From Hydrogenophaga sp. (GTDB lineage: Bacteria > Pseudomonadota > Gammaproteobacteria > Burkholderiales > Burkholderiaceae_C): DNA of 64,000 nucleotides. Position 1 is the stretch's first letter. Each line of letters starts with the position of its first letter. The position numbers were made by a program, and so were the translations under genes. The stretch is taken from positions 62,001 through 126,000 of the forward strand of contig JAUXNG010000095.1 in the NCBI GenBank assembly GCA_030682835.1, given 5' to 3'. Shown here piece after piece: positions 26,329-38,300 of the stretch. Under the pieces are notes generated by a model that saw only the letters and a list, made by a program, of their open reading frames with translations, searched no databases and was not told the origin of the DNA.

Positions 26329-27189
26329 TTATCGCCCCTGGCGCCAGCAGCCTCCACTGCAGCGTTCGATGCCCGCGATGTCTCTGCGGCTGCTGACCTG
26401 CTCAAAACCGGCTGCTTGCAGCAGGGCGCGCACCGCCGCGGCCTGGTCGTATCCATGCTCCAGCAGCAGCCAGCCGCCGGGGCTCAGCGACCCGCTCGCC
26501 GCAGCGTCGATGATGTGGCGCAGGTCGTCGAGGCCGTCCAGGCCAGCCGTGAGCGCCGAGATGGGCTCGTGCGTCAGCGCGGGCAGGTGCGGGTCGTGTT
26601 CGGCTATGTAGGGCGGGTTGCTCACGATCAGGTCGAAGCAGCGACCGGGAACCGCGTCGAACCAGTGGCCTTCAAAGAACTCGACGGGCAGTCGCAGGCG
26701 CTCGGCGTTGGCTTTTGCAACGGCCAGTGCCTGCGGGCTGGCGTCGGTGGCGCTCGTCCGTACACCCGGGCACGCGGACTGCACGGCGAGTGCGATGGCG
26801 CCGCTGCCGGTGCCGAGGTCCAGCACCTTGGCGCCTGTGCCGCCAGCCGGTGCGCTGTGCAGGACGTCCAGCGCCCACTCCACCAGGGTTTCGGTATCGG
26901 CGCGGGGCACGAGCACGCGGGTGTCCACCCGCAGCATGAGCCCGAAGAATTCCTGCTCGCCGGTGAGGTAGGCCATGGGCTCGCCTTGCAGGCGTCGCTG
27001 GACCAGTGCGTCAAACAAGGCCTGCGCACCGTCCGGCAGCGGGTCGGTGTCGTGGCTCAGCAGCCAGGCGCGCTGATTCGTGGGACGCCCCAGCGCGTGG
27101 AGCAGCAGCATCTGTGCGTCCAGCCGGTCCAGCCCCTGCGTACCGGCCTGCGCCAGCGTTTGGCCGACGGTGGTCTTGGGTGCTGTCAT
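26329..27189 (-). CDS. prmC: Release factor glutamine methyltransferase PrmC
   Basis: SAM-dependent enzyme that methylates the glutamine of the GGQ motif in release factors RF1 and RF2. The 286-residue protein has a helical N-terminal substrate domain, the SAM site D-L-G-T-G-S-G-A-I (124-132), and the catalytic N-P-P-Y (191-194). Y-L-T-G-E-Q-E-F-F-G is also typical. Its ATG shares one base with the prfA stop (TGATG), so the modifying enzyme is translationally coupled to its substrate RF1, a conserved pairing. Confidence 0.96.
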   Translation of the reverse strand: MTAPKTTVGQTLAQAGTQGLDRLDAQMLLLHALGRPTNQRAWLLSHDTDPLPDGAQALFDALVQRRLQGEPMAYLTGEQEFFGLMLRVDTRVLVPRADTETLVEWALDVLHSAPAGGTGAKVLDLGTGSGAIALAVQSACPGVRTSATDASPQALAVAKANAERLRLPVEFFEGHWFDAVPGRCFDLIVSNPPYIAEHDPHLPALTHEPISALTAGLDGLDDLRHIIDAAASGSLSPGGWLLLEHGYDQAAAVRALLQAAGFEQVSSRRDIAGIERCSGGCWRQGR

Positions 27190-28277
27190 CAAAAGCTGTT
27201 GCGTTGTTCCAGCTCGGCCAGCAGCTCGGTGCCGCGTGCCACCTGCAAGGCATGCACCACCTCGTCCAGGTCGCCTTCCATCACCATCAGCAGCTTGTAG
27301 AGGGTGAGATTGATGCGGTGGTCGGTGAGGCGGCCTTGGGGGAAGTTGTAGGTGCGGATGCGGTCGCTGCGGTCGCCGCTGCCGATCAGGCCCTTGCGGG
27401 TGGCAGCTTCCCTGGCGGCACGCTCACTGCGGTCTTTTTCCTGCAGCCGGGCCTGCAGCACCTGCAGGGCCTTGGCCTTGTTGCTGTGCTGGCTGCGGCC
27501 GTCCTGGCATTCGGCGGTGATGCCGGTGGGCAGGTGCGTCACCCGCACGGCCGAATCGGTCTTGTTGATGTGCTGGCCACCGGCACCGCTGGCGCGGTAG
27601 GTGTCGATGCGCAGCTCGGCCGGGTTGAGCTTCACGGCTTCGGTTTCATCAGGCTCGGGCATCACGGCCACGGTGGCGGCGCTGGTGTGGATGCGGCCCT
27701 GGGTCTCGGTGGCCGGCACGCGCTGCACGCGGTGACCGCCCGATTCGAAACGCAGTTTGCCGTAGGCGCCGCGCCCGACCATGCGCAGCACCACTTCCTT
27801 GTAGCCGCCGAGTTCGCTCGGGGATTCGCTGACGATCTCGACCGTCCAGCCGTGGCGCTCGGCGTAACGGGTGTAGAGCCGGGCCAGGTCGCCGGCGAAC
27901 AGGGCCGACTCGTCGCCGCCGGTACCGGCGCGGATTTCCATGAAGGCGTTGCGTTCGTCGTCCGGGTCTTTAGGCAGAAGCAGCTGTTGCAGTTCCTGGT
28001 CGAGCGCGGCCATGTCGGCTTCGGCACTGTCGATTTCTTCCCGGGCCATGTCGGCCATCTCCGGGTCGCTCAGGAGTTCTTCGGATGAGTGGCGGTCTGC
28101 CTCGCGCTGCAGGTAGCGGTTGAACACGTCCACGATCACCGAGGCATCGGCATGCTCCCGGCTCAGGGTGCGAAAGCGTTCCATGTTGTCCACCACGTCG
28201 GTCGCGGAGAGCAGGGCATCCAACTCGTGCAGGCGCACGCGCTGGCGCAACAGGGTGTCGCGGACAAAAGGTTTCAT
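27189..28277 (-). CDS. prfA: Peptide chain release factor 1
   Basis: Recognises UAA and UAG stop codons and triggers release of the finished peptide. The 362-residue protein shows the codon-reading P-A-T tripeptide (188-190) and the G-G-Q catalytic motif (233-235) in [13 protein letters not shown]. The ATG at 28277 gives the usual RF1 length; the frame remains open upstream but lies in the hemA-prfA spacer. There is no frameshift, as expected for RF1 rather than RF2. It follows hemA by 76 bases. Confidence 0.97.
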   Translation of the reverse strand: MKPFVRDTLLRQRVRLHELDALLSATDVVDNMERFRTLSREHADASVIVDVFNRYLQREADRHSSEELLSDPEMADMAREEIDSAEADMAALDQELQQLLLPKDPDDERNAFMEIRAGTGGDESALFAGDLARLYTRYAERHGWTVEIVSESPSELGGYKEVVLRMVGRGAYGKLRFESGGHRVQRVPATETQGRIHTSAATVAVMPEPDETEAVKLNPAELRIDTYRASGAGGQHINKTDSAVRVTHLPTGITAECQDGRSQHSNKAKALQVLQARLQEKDRSERAAREAATRKGLIGSGDRSDRIRTYNFPQGRLTDHRINLTLYKLLMVMEGDLDEVVHALQVARGTELLAELEQRNSF

Positions 28278-28353
28278 GGGTGGGCCGGTTCGTGCAAAGG
28301 CCGCAGGCCCGGCGTGCCGCGATGTGGCGCGGCCGGGCGGCGCGGTCCTGTGT

Positions 28354-29652
28354 CTAGGATTGCGTGTCGCGCGGCGTGCGCCGCGGGTCGTCGCGCAGGA
28401 ACAGGCGTGAGACAGTCTGGGCCGTGGCGGCGCGCGCCTCGCTGTCGCCGGCATGCAGCTCGGCCAGGGTGCCGTGCAGCATCTTCTGGGTGAGACCGCG
28501 TGAGAGGGCCTCGAGCACGGCGTCCACCGGCTCGCCCTTGGCGAGCAGGCGGCGCGCGCGGGCCAGCTCGGCGGTGCGCCAGGCGTCGGCCTGGGCGTTG
28601 ATCTGCTGGATCAGCGGCACCGTGCCCTTGGCCGGGTCGCGCTGGTCCATCCAGTGCATGAAGCTGAGCACGCCGGCGTCGATGATGGCCTCGGCCTGGG
28701 CCACGGCGGCCTGGCGATGGTCCTTGCCGGTCTGCACCACCGAGGCCAGGTCGTCCACGGTGTAGAGGTAGACGTCGTCGAGCGCTTTCACGTCGACTTC
28801 GATGTCGCGCGGCACGGCCAGGTCGACCATGAACATGGGACGGTGGCGTCGCTTCTTCAGGGCGCGCTCCACCGCGCCCAAGCCAATGATGGGCAAGGTG
28901 CTGGCCGTGCAGCTGATCACCGCGTCAAATTCGTGCAGACGCTCGGGCACCTCGGCCAGGCGCATCACCTCGGCGCCGAAGCGGCCCGCCAGCTTCTCGC
29001 CGCGCTCGAGCGTGCGGTTGGCAATCGCCATGCTCTTGGGCGTCTTGGCGGCGAAGTGCGTGGCGGCCAGTTCGATCATTTCACCCGCGCCCACGAAGAG
29101 CACGCGGATGTCTTTCAAGTCTTCAAACAGCTGGCCCGCCAAGCGAACGGCGGCGGCGGTCATACTGATGGAGTGGGCGCCGATCTCGGTGGATGTGCGC
29201 ACTTGCTTGGCGACCGCGAAGGAGCGCTGGAACAGCTGGTGCAGGGTAGAGCCCAGGGCGCCGGCATCGCTGGCCGCGCGCACGGCGTCTTTCATCTGAC
29301 CCAGGATCTGTGCTTCGCCGAGCACCATGCTGTCCAGGCCGCTGGCCACGCGGAAGGCGTGGCGGGCCGCCTGGTCTTCGCGCAGCACGTAGGCGTGGTC
29401 GCGCAGCACCTGCGTGCTGACGCCGCCGGTGTGGGCCAGCCAGTCCAGCGTGGGCTCCACGGCCGACTGGTCGCCTGCGCCGTACAGCTCGGTGCGGTTG
29501 CAGGTGGACAGCAGCGTGGCCTCTGGCTGTCGGGTCAGACTCTGGCGGTAACCGTGCAGCGTGGGCTGGATCTGGTCGAGCGCGAACGCGAACCGGCCCC
29601 GCAAATCGAGCGGTGCGGTGTGGTGGTTGATGCCAAGAGCCCAGACAGACAT
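28354..29652 (-). CDS. hemA: Glutamyl-tRNA reductase
   Basis: First committed step of C5-pathway tetrapyrrole synthesis: NADPH-dependent reduction of glutamyl-tRNA to glutamate-1-semialdehyde. The 432-residue product has the catalytic cysteine in S-T-C-N-R-T-E-L-Y (Cys51), the G-x-x-x-Q-I-L-G-Q segment, the NADPH domain (V-L-F-V-G-A-G-E-M) and a C-terminal dimerisation domain. The ATG at 29652 starts [11 protein letters not shown], the normal N-terminus. A TATAAT hexamer (plus 29659-29664) lies just 6 bases before the start. hemA-prfA-prmC is a conserved proteobacterial operon. Confidence 0.97.
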   Translation of the reverse strand: MSVWALGINHHTAPLDLRGRFAFALDQIQPTLHGYRQSLTRQPEATLLSTCNRTELYGAGDQSAVEPTLDWLAHTGGVSTQVLRDHAYVLREDQAARHAFRVASGLDSMVLGEAQILGQMKDAVRAASDAGALGSTLHQLFQRSFAVAKQVRTSTEIGAHSISMTAAAVRLAGQLFEDLKDIRVLFVGAGEMIELAATHFAAKTPKSMAIANRTLERGEKLAGRFGAEVMRLAEVPERLHEFDAVISCTASTLPIIGLGAVERALKKRRHRPMFMVDLAVPRDIEVDVKALDDVYLYTVDDLASVVQTGKDHRQAAVAQAEAIIDAGVLSFMHWMDQRDPAKGTVPLIQQINAQADAWRTAELARARRLLAKGEPVDAVLEALSRGLTQKMLHGTLAELHAGDSEARAATAQTVSRLFLRDDPRRTPRDTQS

Positions 29653-29700
29653 TGCCAGATTATAAAATTGAACACTTATGCGAGCGCCAGGTTTTCCACA

Positions 29701-29970
29701 ATGACATTCATTCAGTTGCTCGGACACCTGGCCGGCTTCGTGGCGCCTGCTCTGGTGATGGCGCTGGTGCTGGGTCTGGGGCCGCGGTGGCATGCCGCAG
29801 GCCGCCAGGGAAAGCCCCGCTGGACCGTGGCCGTGGGCCTGCTGTTTGGCGCCGGGGTGCTGGTGCTACTGGCCGGGCTGGTCTTTTACGGGCGTGACGG
29901 CCGGATGGCGACTTACGCGGCACTGGTGCTGGTGCAGGGCACGCTGGGCTGGTGGCTGCAGCGGCGGTGA
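29701..29970 (+). CDS. Small membrane protein, three predicted spans, hypothetical
   Basis: Family not recognised. The 89-residue product has hydrophobic segments at about residues 4-25, 42-62 and 68-86, separated by short basic loops ([12 protein letters not shown]), and ends in W-L-Q-R-R. It is divergent from hemA with 48 bases between the starts, so the two share a promoter region; only a weak Shine-Dalgarno-like GCCAGG is visible. The hydrophobicity pattern and codon usage support a real gene. It is convergent with ugpQ, 18 bases away. Confidence 0.75.
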   Translation: MTFIQLLGHLAGFVAPALVMALVLGLGPRWHAAGRQGKPRWTVAVGLLFGAGVLVLLAGLVFYGRDGRMATYAALVLVQGTLGWWLQRR

Positions 29971-29988
29971 TCGAACACGCCGCTAGGA

Positions 29989-30749
29989 TCAACTGGCCGG
30001 CGAGAACAGGTCCACCCGGTCGGTGATGATGCCGTCGATGCCCAGCGCCAGCAGCCGCCCGGCGTCTGCGTCGTCGTTCACTGTGTAGGCGAGCGTGCGC
30101 ATGCCCACGGCGCGTGCCTGCGCCATGGTGTCCTCGGACCACAGCCCGTGGTTAAAGACCAGCGCCACGCAGTCCAGCGCCACCGCCGTTTCCAGCCAGC
30201 CGGACCAGAGCGTGTCCAGCAGGAGTCCGCGCGGCAGATGGGGCGCCGTTTCCTGGGCGCCCGTGAGCGCTTCCGGCCGGAACGAGGTGAGCAACGGGGG
30301 CGTGGGGGCTTCCTGCCACAGCTGCGCCGCACGTCGCGCCACCTCGCGGCCAGTCCGGGTTTCGGTGCCCGGCGTCGGCTTGATCTCCAGGTTGATCGAG
30401 CAGCCCTGCTGCAGACACCAGGCAGCCAGCGCATCGAGCGTGGGCAGGGGTTCACCCGCAAAGCCCGGTGAATGCCAGGCACCCGCATCCAGCTGCGCCA
30501 GCTCGGCCCAGGGCTGCTCGCCGGCCACGCCTGTTCCGCTGGTCGTGCGTTCCAGCGTCTTGTCGTGCAGCAGGAAAGGCACGCCGTCGGCGCTGAGCTT
30601 CACGTCACATTCGAACATGCGGTAGCCGTGCCGGGCGCCCAGGGCAAAGGCCGCCAGGGTGTTTTCGGGTGCCAGCAGGCCGGCCCCGCGGTGCGCGATC
30701 CAGCGGGGATACGGCCAGGTGGCGAGGGCCCCGGTCTTGACGGTCACCG

Positions 30750-30753
<4 letters not shown>
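29989..30753 (-). CDS. ugpQ: Glycerophosphodiester phosphodiesterase (cytoplasmic)
   Basis: Hydrolyses glycerophosphodiesters imported by the Ugp transporter to glycerol-3-phosphate and an alcohol. The 254-residue GDPD-fold protein has the catalytic H-R-G (21-23), P-E-N-T (29-32), E-C-D-V, and H-D-K-T-L-E-R-T-T motifs, and no signal peptide. Translation starts at a GTG (30753) that overlaps the ugpC stop by four bases. It is the last gene of ugpBAECQ, the same gene content and order as in E. coli. Confidence 0.94.
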
Positions 30754-31763
<1,010 letters not shown>

Positions 31764-31837
31764 TTGTTCTTTTCCATTCGGTTGGGAACCGAGCCAAGGG
31801 TCGCTGCGCGTGTCCTTGGGTCTGTCCCGCAAGCCAT

Positions 31838-32692
31838 TTACTTTTCAGTGTCTACCAGGCCCTTGACGAACCAGCGCTGCATGAGCATGACCACCACCGC
31901 GGGTGGCAGCATGGCCAGAATGGCCGTGGCCATGACCACGTTCCACTCGGTATACGAGTCGCCCGAGATCAGGCGCTTGATGCCCATGACCACCGGGTAC
32001 ATCGACTCGTCGGTGGTCACCAGCAGCGGCCACAAATACTGGTTCCAGCCGTAGATGAACTGGATCACGAAGAGCGCGGCAATCGAGGTGCTGGAGAGCG
32101 GCAGCAGCACGTCTTTGAAAAAGCGCATGGGGCCGGCCCCGTCCATGCGCGCTGCCTCCACCAGCTCGTCGGGCACGGTCAGGAAAAACTGCCGGAACAG
32201 GAAGGTGGCCGTGGCCGAGGCGATCAGCGGCACGGTCAGGCCGGCGTAGGTGTTGAGCATGCCCAGGTTGGCCACCACCTCGTAGGTGGGGCCGATGCGC
32301 ACCTCCACCGGCAGCATCAGGGTGACGAAGATCATCCAGAACACGAGGTTCCGAAAAGGGAAGCGGAAGTACACGATGGCGAAGGCCGACAGCAGCGAAA
32401 TGCTGATCTTGCCCACCGTGATGATGAGCGCGCTGATCAGGCTCACGCCCATCATGGGCGCGGCGGCCGGGATGCGGCTGCCCATGCTGGTCTCGCCGCC
32501 GAAAAGGGCCGTCTTGTACGTCTGCCACATGTTGTCACCGGGCAGCAGCGACATGGGAAAAGCCTGCGCGATCTGCTCGGCGGTCTGTGTGGAGCCGATC
32601 AGCGTGATGTAGAGCGGAAACCCGACGACGAACACACCGAGCAACAGGATGAGGTGCGACAGAACCGTGAGACCGGGGCGTTTTTCAATCAT
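31838..32692 (-). CDS. ugpE: sn-Glycerol-3-phosphate ABC transporter permease UgpE
   Basis: One of two inner-membrane channel subunits of the Ugp importer. The 284-residue protein has six hydrophobic spans and the cytoplasmic EAA loop ([14 protein letters not shown]) that docks with UgpC. The N-terminus (M-I-E-K-R-P-G) and length match UgpE of E. coli (281 residues). It is separated from ugpA by 139 bases that contain one of the GC-rich repeat elements, unusual inside this operon. Confidence 0.95.
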   Translation of the reverse strand: MIEKRPGLTVLSHLILLLGVFVVGFPLYITLIGSTQTAEQIAQAFPMSLLPGDNMWQTYKTALFGGETSMGSRIPAAAPMMGVSLISALIITVGKISISLLSAFAIVYFRFPFRNLVFWMIFVTLMLPVEVRIGPTYEVVANLGMLNTYAGLTVPLIASATATFLFRQFFLTVPDELVEAARMDGAGPMRFFKDVLLPLSSTSIAALFVIQFIYGWNQYLWPLLVTTDESMYPVVMGIKRLISGDSYTEWNVVMATAILAMLPPAVVVMLMQRWFVKGLVDTEK

Positions 32693-32765
32693 GGGAGAGC
32701 TGGGCTGAAGAAGAGGGGGAGCCAGACCAGAACGCCGGGGAACCGGCTCTGCCGGGCCGCAGGCG

Positions 32766-32806
32766 TTGCCCCCTGGGGGGTGACGACGAAGTCGGCGCGG
32801 GGGGAC
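32766..32806 (+). repeat. GC-rich palindromic repeat, copy 1 (between ugpA and ugpE)
   Basis: The element reads CCCCC-T-GGGGGG, then TGACGACGAAGTCGGCG, then a final run of G. The first arm forms a short C/G hairpin. It matches copies at 39202 (reverse), 51905 (reverse), 61904 and 62854 in layout: C5 to G5 hairpin, about 20 variable bases rich in CG, then a G-run. It lies inside the ugp transcript. Confidence 0.6.
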
Positions 32807-32831
32807 TCATCCACGCTGCGGGGGGCGTTCA

Positions 32832-33713
32832 TCAATACTGCACCTTCTTCTCGACGAAACGGAACTGGATCACCGTGAGCGTGATCACCACCACCATCAG
32901 CACCACCGACTGTGCCGCGGAGCCGCCCATGTCCAGCGCCTTGAAGCCGTCGTAATACACCTTGTAAACGAGGATGGCGGTGTCCTTGCCGGGGCCGCCC
33001 TGGGTGGTGGCGTCGACGATGCCGAAGGTGTCGAAGAAGGCATAGACGATGTTGATCACCAGCAGGAAAAAGGTGGTGGGCGAGAGCAGGGGAAAAACGA
33101 TGGTCCAGAAGCGGTGCCAGGGGCTGGCGCCGTCAATGGCGGCCGCTTCGATCAGCGACCGGGGGATGGACTGCAGGCCCGCCAGGAAAAACAGGAAGTT
33201 GTAGGAAATCTGCTTCCACACGGCGGCGGCCACGATCAGCGCCATGGCGTGGTCGGCATCCAGCAGGTGGTTCCACTCGATACCCACCGCTCGAAGGTAG
33301 TAGGCCACCACACCCATGGGTGAGGCAAACATGAAGAGCCACAGCACGCCGGCCACCACAGGCGCCACGGCATAGGGCCAGATCAGCAGGGTCTTGTAGA
33401 CCGAGGCGCCTTTGAGCACCCGGTCGGCCATGACGGCGAGCAGCAGGGCAATGGACAGCCCGCACACGGCCACCAGCAGCGAAAACACGGCGGTGGTCTT
33501 GAAGGACGCCAGGTAACTGCCATCGTTGAGCAGCCGCTCGAAGTTCTCCAGCCCGACGAATTCCGTGGCCAGGCCGAAGGGGTCCTGGCTGAGCAGGCTC
33601 TGGTACAGGGCCTGGGCTGCGGGCCAGAAAAAGAACACCAGTACCACCGCCATCTGGGGTGCGACCAGGGCCCAGGGCAGCCAGGCAGATTTGAAGCGGA
33701 CGCGTTTTTCCAT
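32832..33713 (-). CDS. ugpA: sn-Glycerol-3-phosphate ABC transporter permease UgpA
   Basis: Second channel subunit of the Ugp importer. The 293-residue protein has six membrane spans, an N-terminal charged lead (M-E-K-R-V-R-F-K-S) and the EAA loop [14 protein letters not shown]. Length equals E. coli UgpA within two residues. The ATG at 33713 is preferred to an in-frame codon 42 bases upstream. It lies 96 bases after ugpB, with a strong hairpin in between that may lower its expression relative to the binding protein. Confidence 0.95.
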   Translation of the reverse strand: MEKRVRFKSAWLPWALVAPQMAVVLVFFFWPAAQALYQSLLSQDPFGLATEFVGLENFERLLNDGSYLASFKTTAVFSLLVAVCGLSIALLLAVMADRVLKGASVYKTLLIWPYAVAPVVAGVLWLFMFASPMGVVAYYLRAVGIEWNHLLDADHAMALIVAAAVWKQISYNFLFFLAGLQSIPRSLIEAAAIDGASPWHRFWTIVFPLLSPTTFFLLVINIVYAFFDTFGIVDATTQGGPGKDTAILVYKVYYDGFKALDMGGSAAQSVVLMVVVITLTVIQFRFVEKKVQY

Positions 33714-33753
33714 GGAGTGAACAGGCTGGGGCGAAAAGGGCGTTCCGTCACGC

Positions 33754-33792
33754 AAAACCCGCCCCGGCCGAAGCGTCGGCAGCGGGGCGGGT
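33754..33792 (-). terminator. Attenuator/terminator-like hairpin between ugpB and ugpA
   Basis: On the minus strand a perfect 10-bp GC stem (ACCCGCCCCG at 33792-33783 with CGGGGCGGGT at 33766-33757) continues, after two unpaired bases, into a 5-bp stem GCCGA/TCGGC with a 4-base loop, and is followed by TTTT. It starts 17 bases after the ugpB stop. It could stop part of the transcripts or protect the ugpB message from 3' decay, both known ways to make more periplasmic binding protein than permease. Confidence 0.65.
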
Positions 33793-33809
33793 GAATCGGG
33801 GCTGGGGGT

Positions 33810-35123
33810 TCAGGAGCGGTTGGCTTTCTGGAAGCGCTCCAGCTGCTCGTTGCCCCGCTTGACGGCCGTGTCCAGCGCCTCCTGGGCCGACTTGCGGCCC
33901 GCCCACACCTGCTCGAGTTCCTCGTCGTTGATGGTGCGGATCTGCACGAAGTTACCCAGGCGGATGCCGCGCGACTTGTCAGTGGTCTTGCGGATCATCT
34001 GCGTCACCGACACGTCGGTACCGGGGTTCTGCTTGTAGAAGCCGCTGCTGTCGGTCAGCTTGAACGACTCTACCGTCACCGGCAGGTAGCCGGTGCGCTG
34101 GTGGCTCTTGGCGGCTTCAGCCGGCTTGGACAGGTGGGCAAAGAACTGCGCCACACCCTTGTATTCCTCGGGTTTCTTGCCTGACATGACCCACAGGCTG
34201 GCCCCGCCGATCACCGTGTTCTGCGGCGCGCCGGCCACGTCGGGGTAATAGGGCAGGGTGCCGATGCCGGCTGCGAACTTGCTGTTGCGCTTGATGTTGC
34301 CGTACAGCGCGGACGAGCCGGTGGCCATGGCGCACTCGCCCGACACGAAGGTGGCATCAGCCGCGTTGCCCCGGCCCTTGTAGACAAAAAGCCCTGTCTT
34401 GGCCATGTTGGCCAGGTTCTCGATGTGCCGCACGTGCAGAGGCGTGTTGAAGGTCAGGCGGGCGTCGATGCCGCGCATGCCGTTGCCCTTGGTGGCGAAC
34501 TCGGTGTTGTGCCAGGCAGAAAAGCTCTCCAGCTGCGTCCAGCTCACCCAGCTGGTGGTGAACGGGCACTTGTGGCCAGCGGCCTTGAGCTTGCCAGCGG
34601 CCAGTGCCACTTCGGGCCAGGTGGTTGGGGGCTTCTCCGGGTCCATGCCGGCCGCCTTGAAGGCGTCCTTGTTGTAGTGGAACACCGGGGTGGAGCTGTT
34701 GAACGGGAAGCTCAGCATTTCGCCGTTGGGTGCCGTGTAGTAGCCGGCCACGGCAGGCACGTAGGCGGCGGGGTCGAATGGCACCCCGGCCTGTTTCATG
34801 ACCTGGCCCACCGGCACGATGGCCGCCTTGCTGGCCATCATGGTGGCCGTACCGACTTCGAACACCTGGAGGATGTGGGGCGCATTGCCCGAGCGGAAGG
34901 CGGCGATGGCAGCCGTCATGGACTCGTCGTAGCTGCCCTTGAAGGTCGGCACGATCCGGTACTGCGTCTGGCTGGCGTTGAAATCCTTGGCCAGGTCGTT
35001 GACCCATTCGCCCAGTGCACCCCCCATGGAATGCCACCACTGGATGTCGGTCTGGGCGTGGGCCGGCGATGCCAGGGCAGCGGCCAGGGCGAGGGCAGAC
35101 ACAGAGAGTAACGGCTTGCGCAT
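33810..35123 (-). CDS. ugpB: sn-Glycerol-3-phosphate ABC transporter substrate-binding protein
   Basis: Periplasmic protein that captures glycerol-3-phosphate and glycerophosphodiesters for the Ugp importer. The 437-residue precursor (E. coli 438) has a Sec signal (M-R-K-P-L-L-S-V to A-H-A, about 23 residues), then I-Q-W-W-H-S-M-G-G-A-L-G, diagnostic of UgpB. S-S-T-P-V-F-H-Y-N and T-G-Y-L-P-V-T are also family features. The ATG at 35123 begins the signal peptide. It heads the minus-strand operon. I looked for a PhoB box upstream and saw none that is convincing. Confidence 0.95.
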   Translation of the reverse strand: MRKPLLSVSALALAAALASPAHAQTDIQWWHSMGGALGEWVNDLAKDFNASQTQYRIVPTFKGSYDESMTAAIAAFRSGNAPHILQVFEVGTATMMASKAAIVPVGQVMKQAGVPFDPAAYVPAVAGYYTAPNGEMLSFPFNSSTPVFHYNKDAFKAAGMDPEKPPTTWPEVALAAGKLKAAGHKCPFTTSWVSWTQLESFSAWHNTEFATKGNGMRGIDARLTFNTPLHVRHIENLANMAKTGLFVYKGRGNAADATFVSGECAMATGSSALYGNIKRNSKFAAGIGTLPYYPDVAGAPQNTVIGGASLWVMSGKKPEEYKGVAQFFAHLSKPAEAAKSHQRTGYLPVTVESFKLTDSSGFYKQNPGTDVSVTQMIRKTTDKSRGIRLGNFVQIRTINDEELEQVWAGRKSAQEALDTAVKRGNEQLERFQKANRS

Positions 35124-35301
35124 GCGAAGGTCCTTAGATGGGGTCGAAGAAATCCGTAGCCTAGGCCCGGCGTGTGACAGGCCGATTGCAACCGGCGCGG
35201 CCTCGCACCACAACAGGGCTTTCCATTAGGCGGGCTGGCAGGGTTAATGCCTGCGGTACCATTGAATGTTCTGTTCCGATCTGATGGCGTCTGCCACTTC
35301 C

Positions 35302-38300
35302 ATGAACGCTCCCACCCCGCTTTCGCTTCTGAAACCCACCGCCGAGGAAGCGCCGCGCCTGCGCGAAATCCCCTACAACTACACCTCGTTCTCGGATCGC
35401 GAAATTGTCATCCGCCTGCTGGGCGAGCGTGCCTGGGCGGTGCTGGACGAGTTGCGTGGCGAGCGGCGCACCGGGCGTTCAGCCCGCATGCTGTACGAGG
35501 TGCTGGGCGACATCTGGGTCGTGCAGCGCAACCCCTACCTCCAGGACGACCTGCTGGACACGCCCAAACGCCGCCAGCAGCTGGTGGACGCCCTGCGCCA
35601 CCGCCTGGGCGAGGTGCAGAAGCGCCGCACCCCCGACGACGACGCCAGCCGCGACGCGCTGGTGGCCGAGCTGTTGCAGGCCGCCAAGGCAGCGGTGGAC
35701 CGTTTTGCCAGCTCGTTCGACGAAATGGCCGCCTTGCGCCAGCGCGCCACCAAGTCCCTGCGCAAGCTGACCGCGCACGACAACATCAAGTTCGACGGCC
35801 TTTCGCGCGTTTCTCATGTGACCGACGCGACCGACTGGCGCGTGGAATACCCCTTCGTGGTGCTCACGCCCGACACCGAGACCGAGATGGCGCGGCTCGT
35901 CAAAGGCTGCTTCGAGCTCGGCCTGACCATCATTCCCCGCGGGGGCGGCACCGGTTACACCGGCGGCGCGATTCCGCTCACCTGGAAGAGCGCGGTCATC
36001 AACACCGAAAAGCTGGAGGCCATGACCGAGGTGGAGTGGGTCACCGTGCCCGGCCACGACAAGCCCCTGCCCACTGTGTGGACCGAAGCAGGTGTGGTCA
36101 CGCAGCGCGTGGCCGACGCCGCCGAGCGCGCCGGCCATGTGTTCGCGGTCGACCCGACCAGCGCCGAGGCCTCATGCATCGGCGGCAACATCGCCATGAA
36201 CGCCGGCGGCAAGAAGGCAGTGCTCTGGGGCACCGCGCTGGACAACCTGGTGAGCTGGCGCATGGTCACGCCCCAGGCCGAGTGGCTCGAGGTCACCCGC
36301 CTGGACCACAACCTGGGCAAGATCCACGACGCCGACATGGCGACTTTCTCGCTCCAGTACTTCCAGGCCGACGGCAAGACGCCGATCCGCGCCGAACAGC
36401 TGGCCATTCCCGGCAAGACCTTCCGCAAGGAAGGCCTGGGCAAGGACGTGACCGACAAGTTCCTGAGCGGCCTGCCCGGCATCCAGAAAGAGGGCTGCGA
36501 CGGCCTCATCACCAGCGCGCGCTGGCTGGTGCACCGCATGCCCGACCATGTGCGCACGGTCTGCCTGGAGTTCTTCGGCAACCCGAAGGACTGCGTGCCC
36601 TCCATCGTGGACATCAAGGACTTCATGTTCGCCGAGATGAAGCGCCCGGGCGGCGCCATCCTGGCCGGCCTGGAGCACCTGGACGACCGTTACCTGAAGG
36701 CGGTGGGCTATGCCACCAAGAGCAAGAAGGGCAATGGCGGCCTGCCCAAGATGGTGCTGATCGGCGACATTGTGGGCGACGACGCCGACGCGGTCGCCCG
36801 CGCCACCAGCGAGGTGATCCGCCTGGCCAACGGCCGAAGTGGTGAAGGCTTCATTGCCATCAGCCCCGAGGCGCGCAAGAAATTCTGGCTCGACCGCAAG
36901 CGCACCGCAGCCATCAGCAAGCACACCAACGCGTTCAAGATCAACGAAGACGTGGTGATCCCGCTGCCGCGCATGGGCGAGTACACCGAGGGCATCGAGC
37001 GCATCAACATCGAGCTGTCGCTGCGCAACAAGCTCAAGCTGGCCGACGCGCTGGAAGCATTTTTCACACGAGGCAACCTGCCGCTGGGCAAGTCGGACGA
37101 CGCGAACGACATTCCCAGCGCCGAGCTGCTGGAAGACCGCGTGCAGCAGGCCGTGGCGCTGGTGCGCGAGGTGCGCAGCCTGTGGGCTGGCTGGCTACGC
37201 GACGTTGACACGCTTTTCCCCCAGCTTCAGGACCACCGCCTGCGCGCCAGCTGGAAAACCCAGATCCGCGCGCCCTTGCAGAAGATCTTCAACGGCTCGT
37301 CCTTCGGCCCGCTGCTGGCGGAGTGCAACGCCATTCACCAGCGGGTGCTCAAGGGCCGCGTCTGGGTGGCCCTGCACATGCATGCTGGCGACGGCAACGT
37401 GCACACCAACATCCCCGTCAACAGCGACGACTACGAGATGCTGCAGACCGCGCACGAGGCGGTGAACCGCATCATGGTGCTGGCACGCAGCCTGGACGGC
37501 GTGATCTCGGGCGAGCACGGCATCGGCATCACCAAGCTTGAATTCCTGACCGACGCGGAGCTGCAGCCCTTTGCCGACTACAAGACCCGTGTCGACCCCG
37601 AAGGCCGCTTCAACAAGGGCAAGCTGCTGCGCGACTTCAGTGGGTCGGCTTCCCTCTCGGGCGATGCCAGCCTGCGCAGCGCCGACCTCAGCAACGCCTA
37701 CACGCCGAGCTTCGGCCTGATGGGGCACGAGTCGCTCATCATGCAGCAGAGCGACATTGGCGCCATTGCCGACAGCGTGAAGGACTGCCTGCGCTGTGGC
37801 AAATGCAAACCGGTGTGCGCCACGCACGTGCCGCGTGCCAACCTGCTGTATTCGCCGCGCAACAAGATCCTGGCCACCTCGCTGCTGGTGGAGGCCTTCC
37901 TGTACGAGGAGCAGACCCGCCGCGGCATCAGCATCAAGCACTGGCAGGAGTTTGAAGACGTGGCCGACCATTGCACGGTCTGCCACAAGTGCGAGTCGCC
38001 ATGCCCGGTGAAGATCGACTTCGGCGACGTCACCATGAACATGCGCAACCTGTTGCGCAAGATGGGCCAGAAGAGCTTTCGCCCCGGCAACGCGGCGGCC
38101 ATGTTCTTCCTGAACGCGACCAGCCCGGAAACCATCAAGCTCATGCGCAGCGCGATGGTGGGCGTGGGCTTCAAGGCCCAGCGCATGGCCAACGACCTGC
38201 TCAAGCGCCTGGCGCGCAAGCAGACCGCGGCACCCCCGGCCACGCTGGGGGCCGCGCCCATCAAAGAGCAGGTGATCCACTTCATCAACAAGAAGATGCC

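Noticed and set aside
35124-35301. PhoB box upstream of ugpB
   Set aside because: Only an isolated CTGTCA-like half-site is visible on the minus strand; no tandem repeat with the right spacing.
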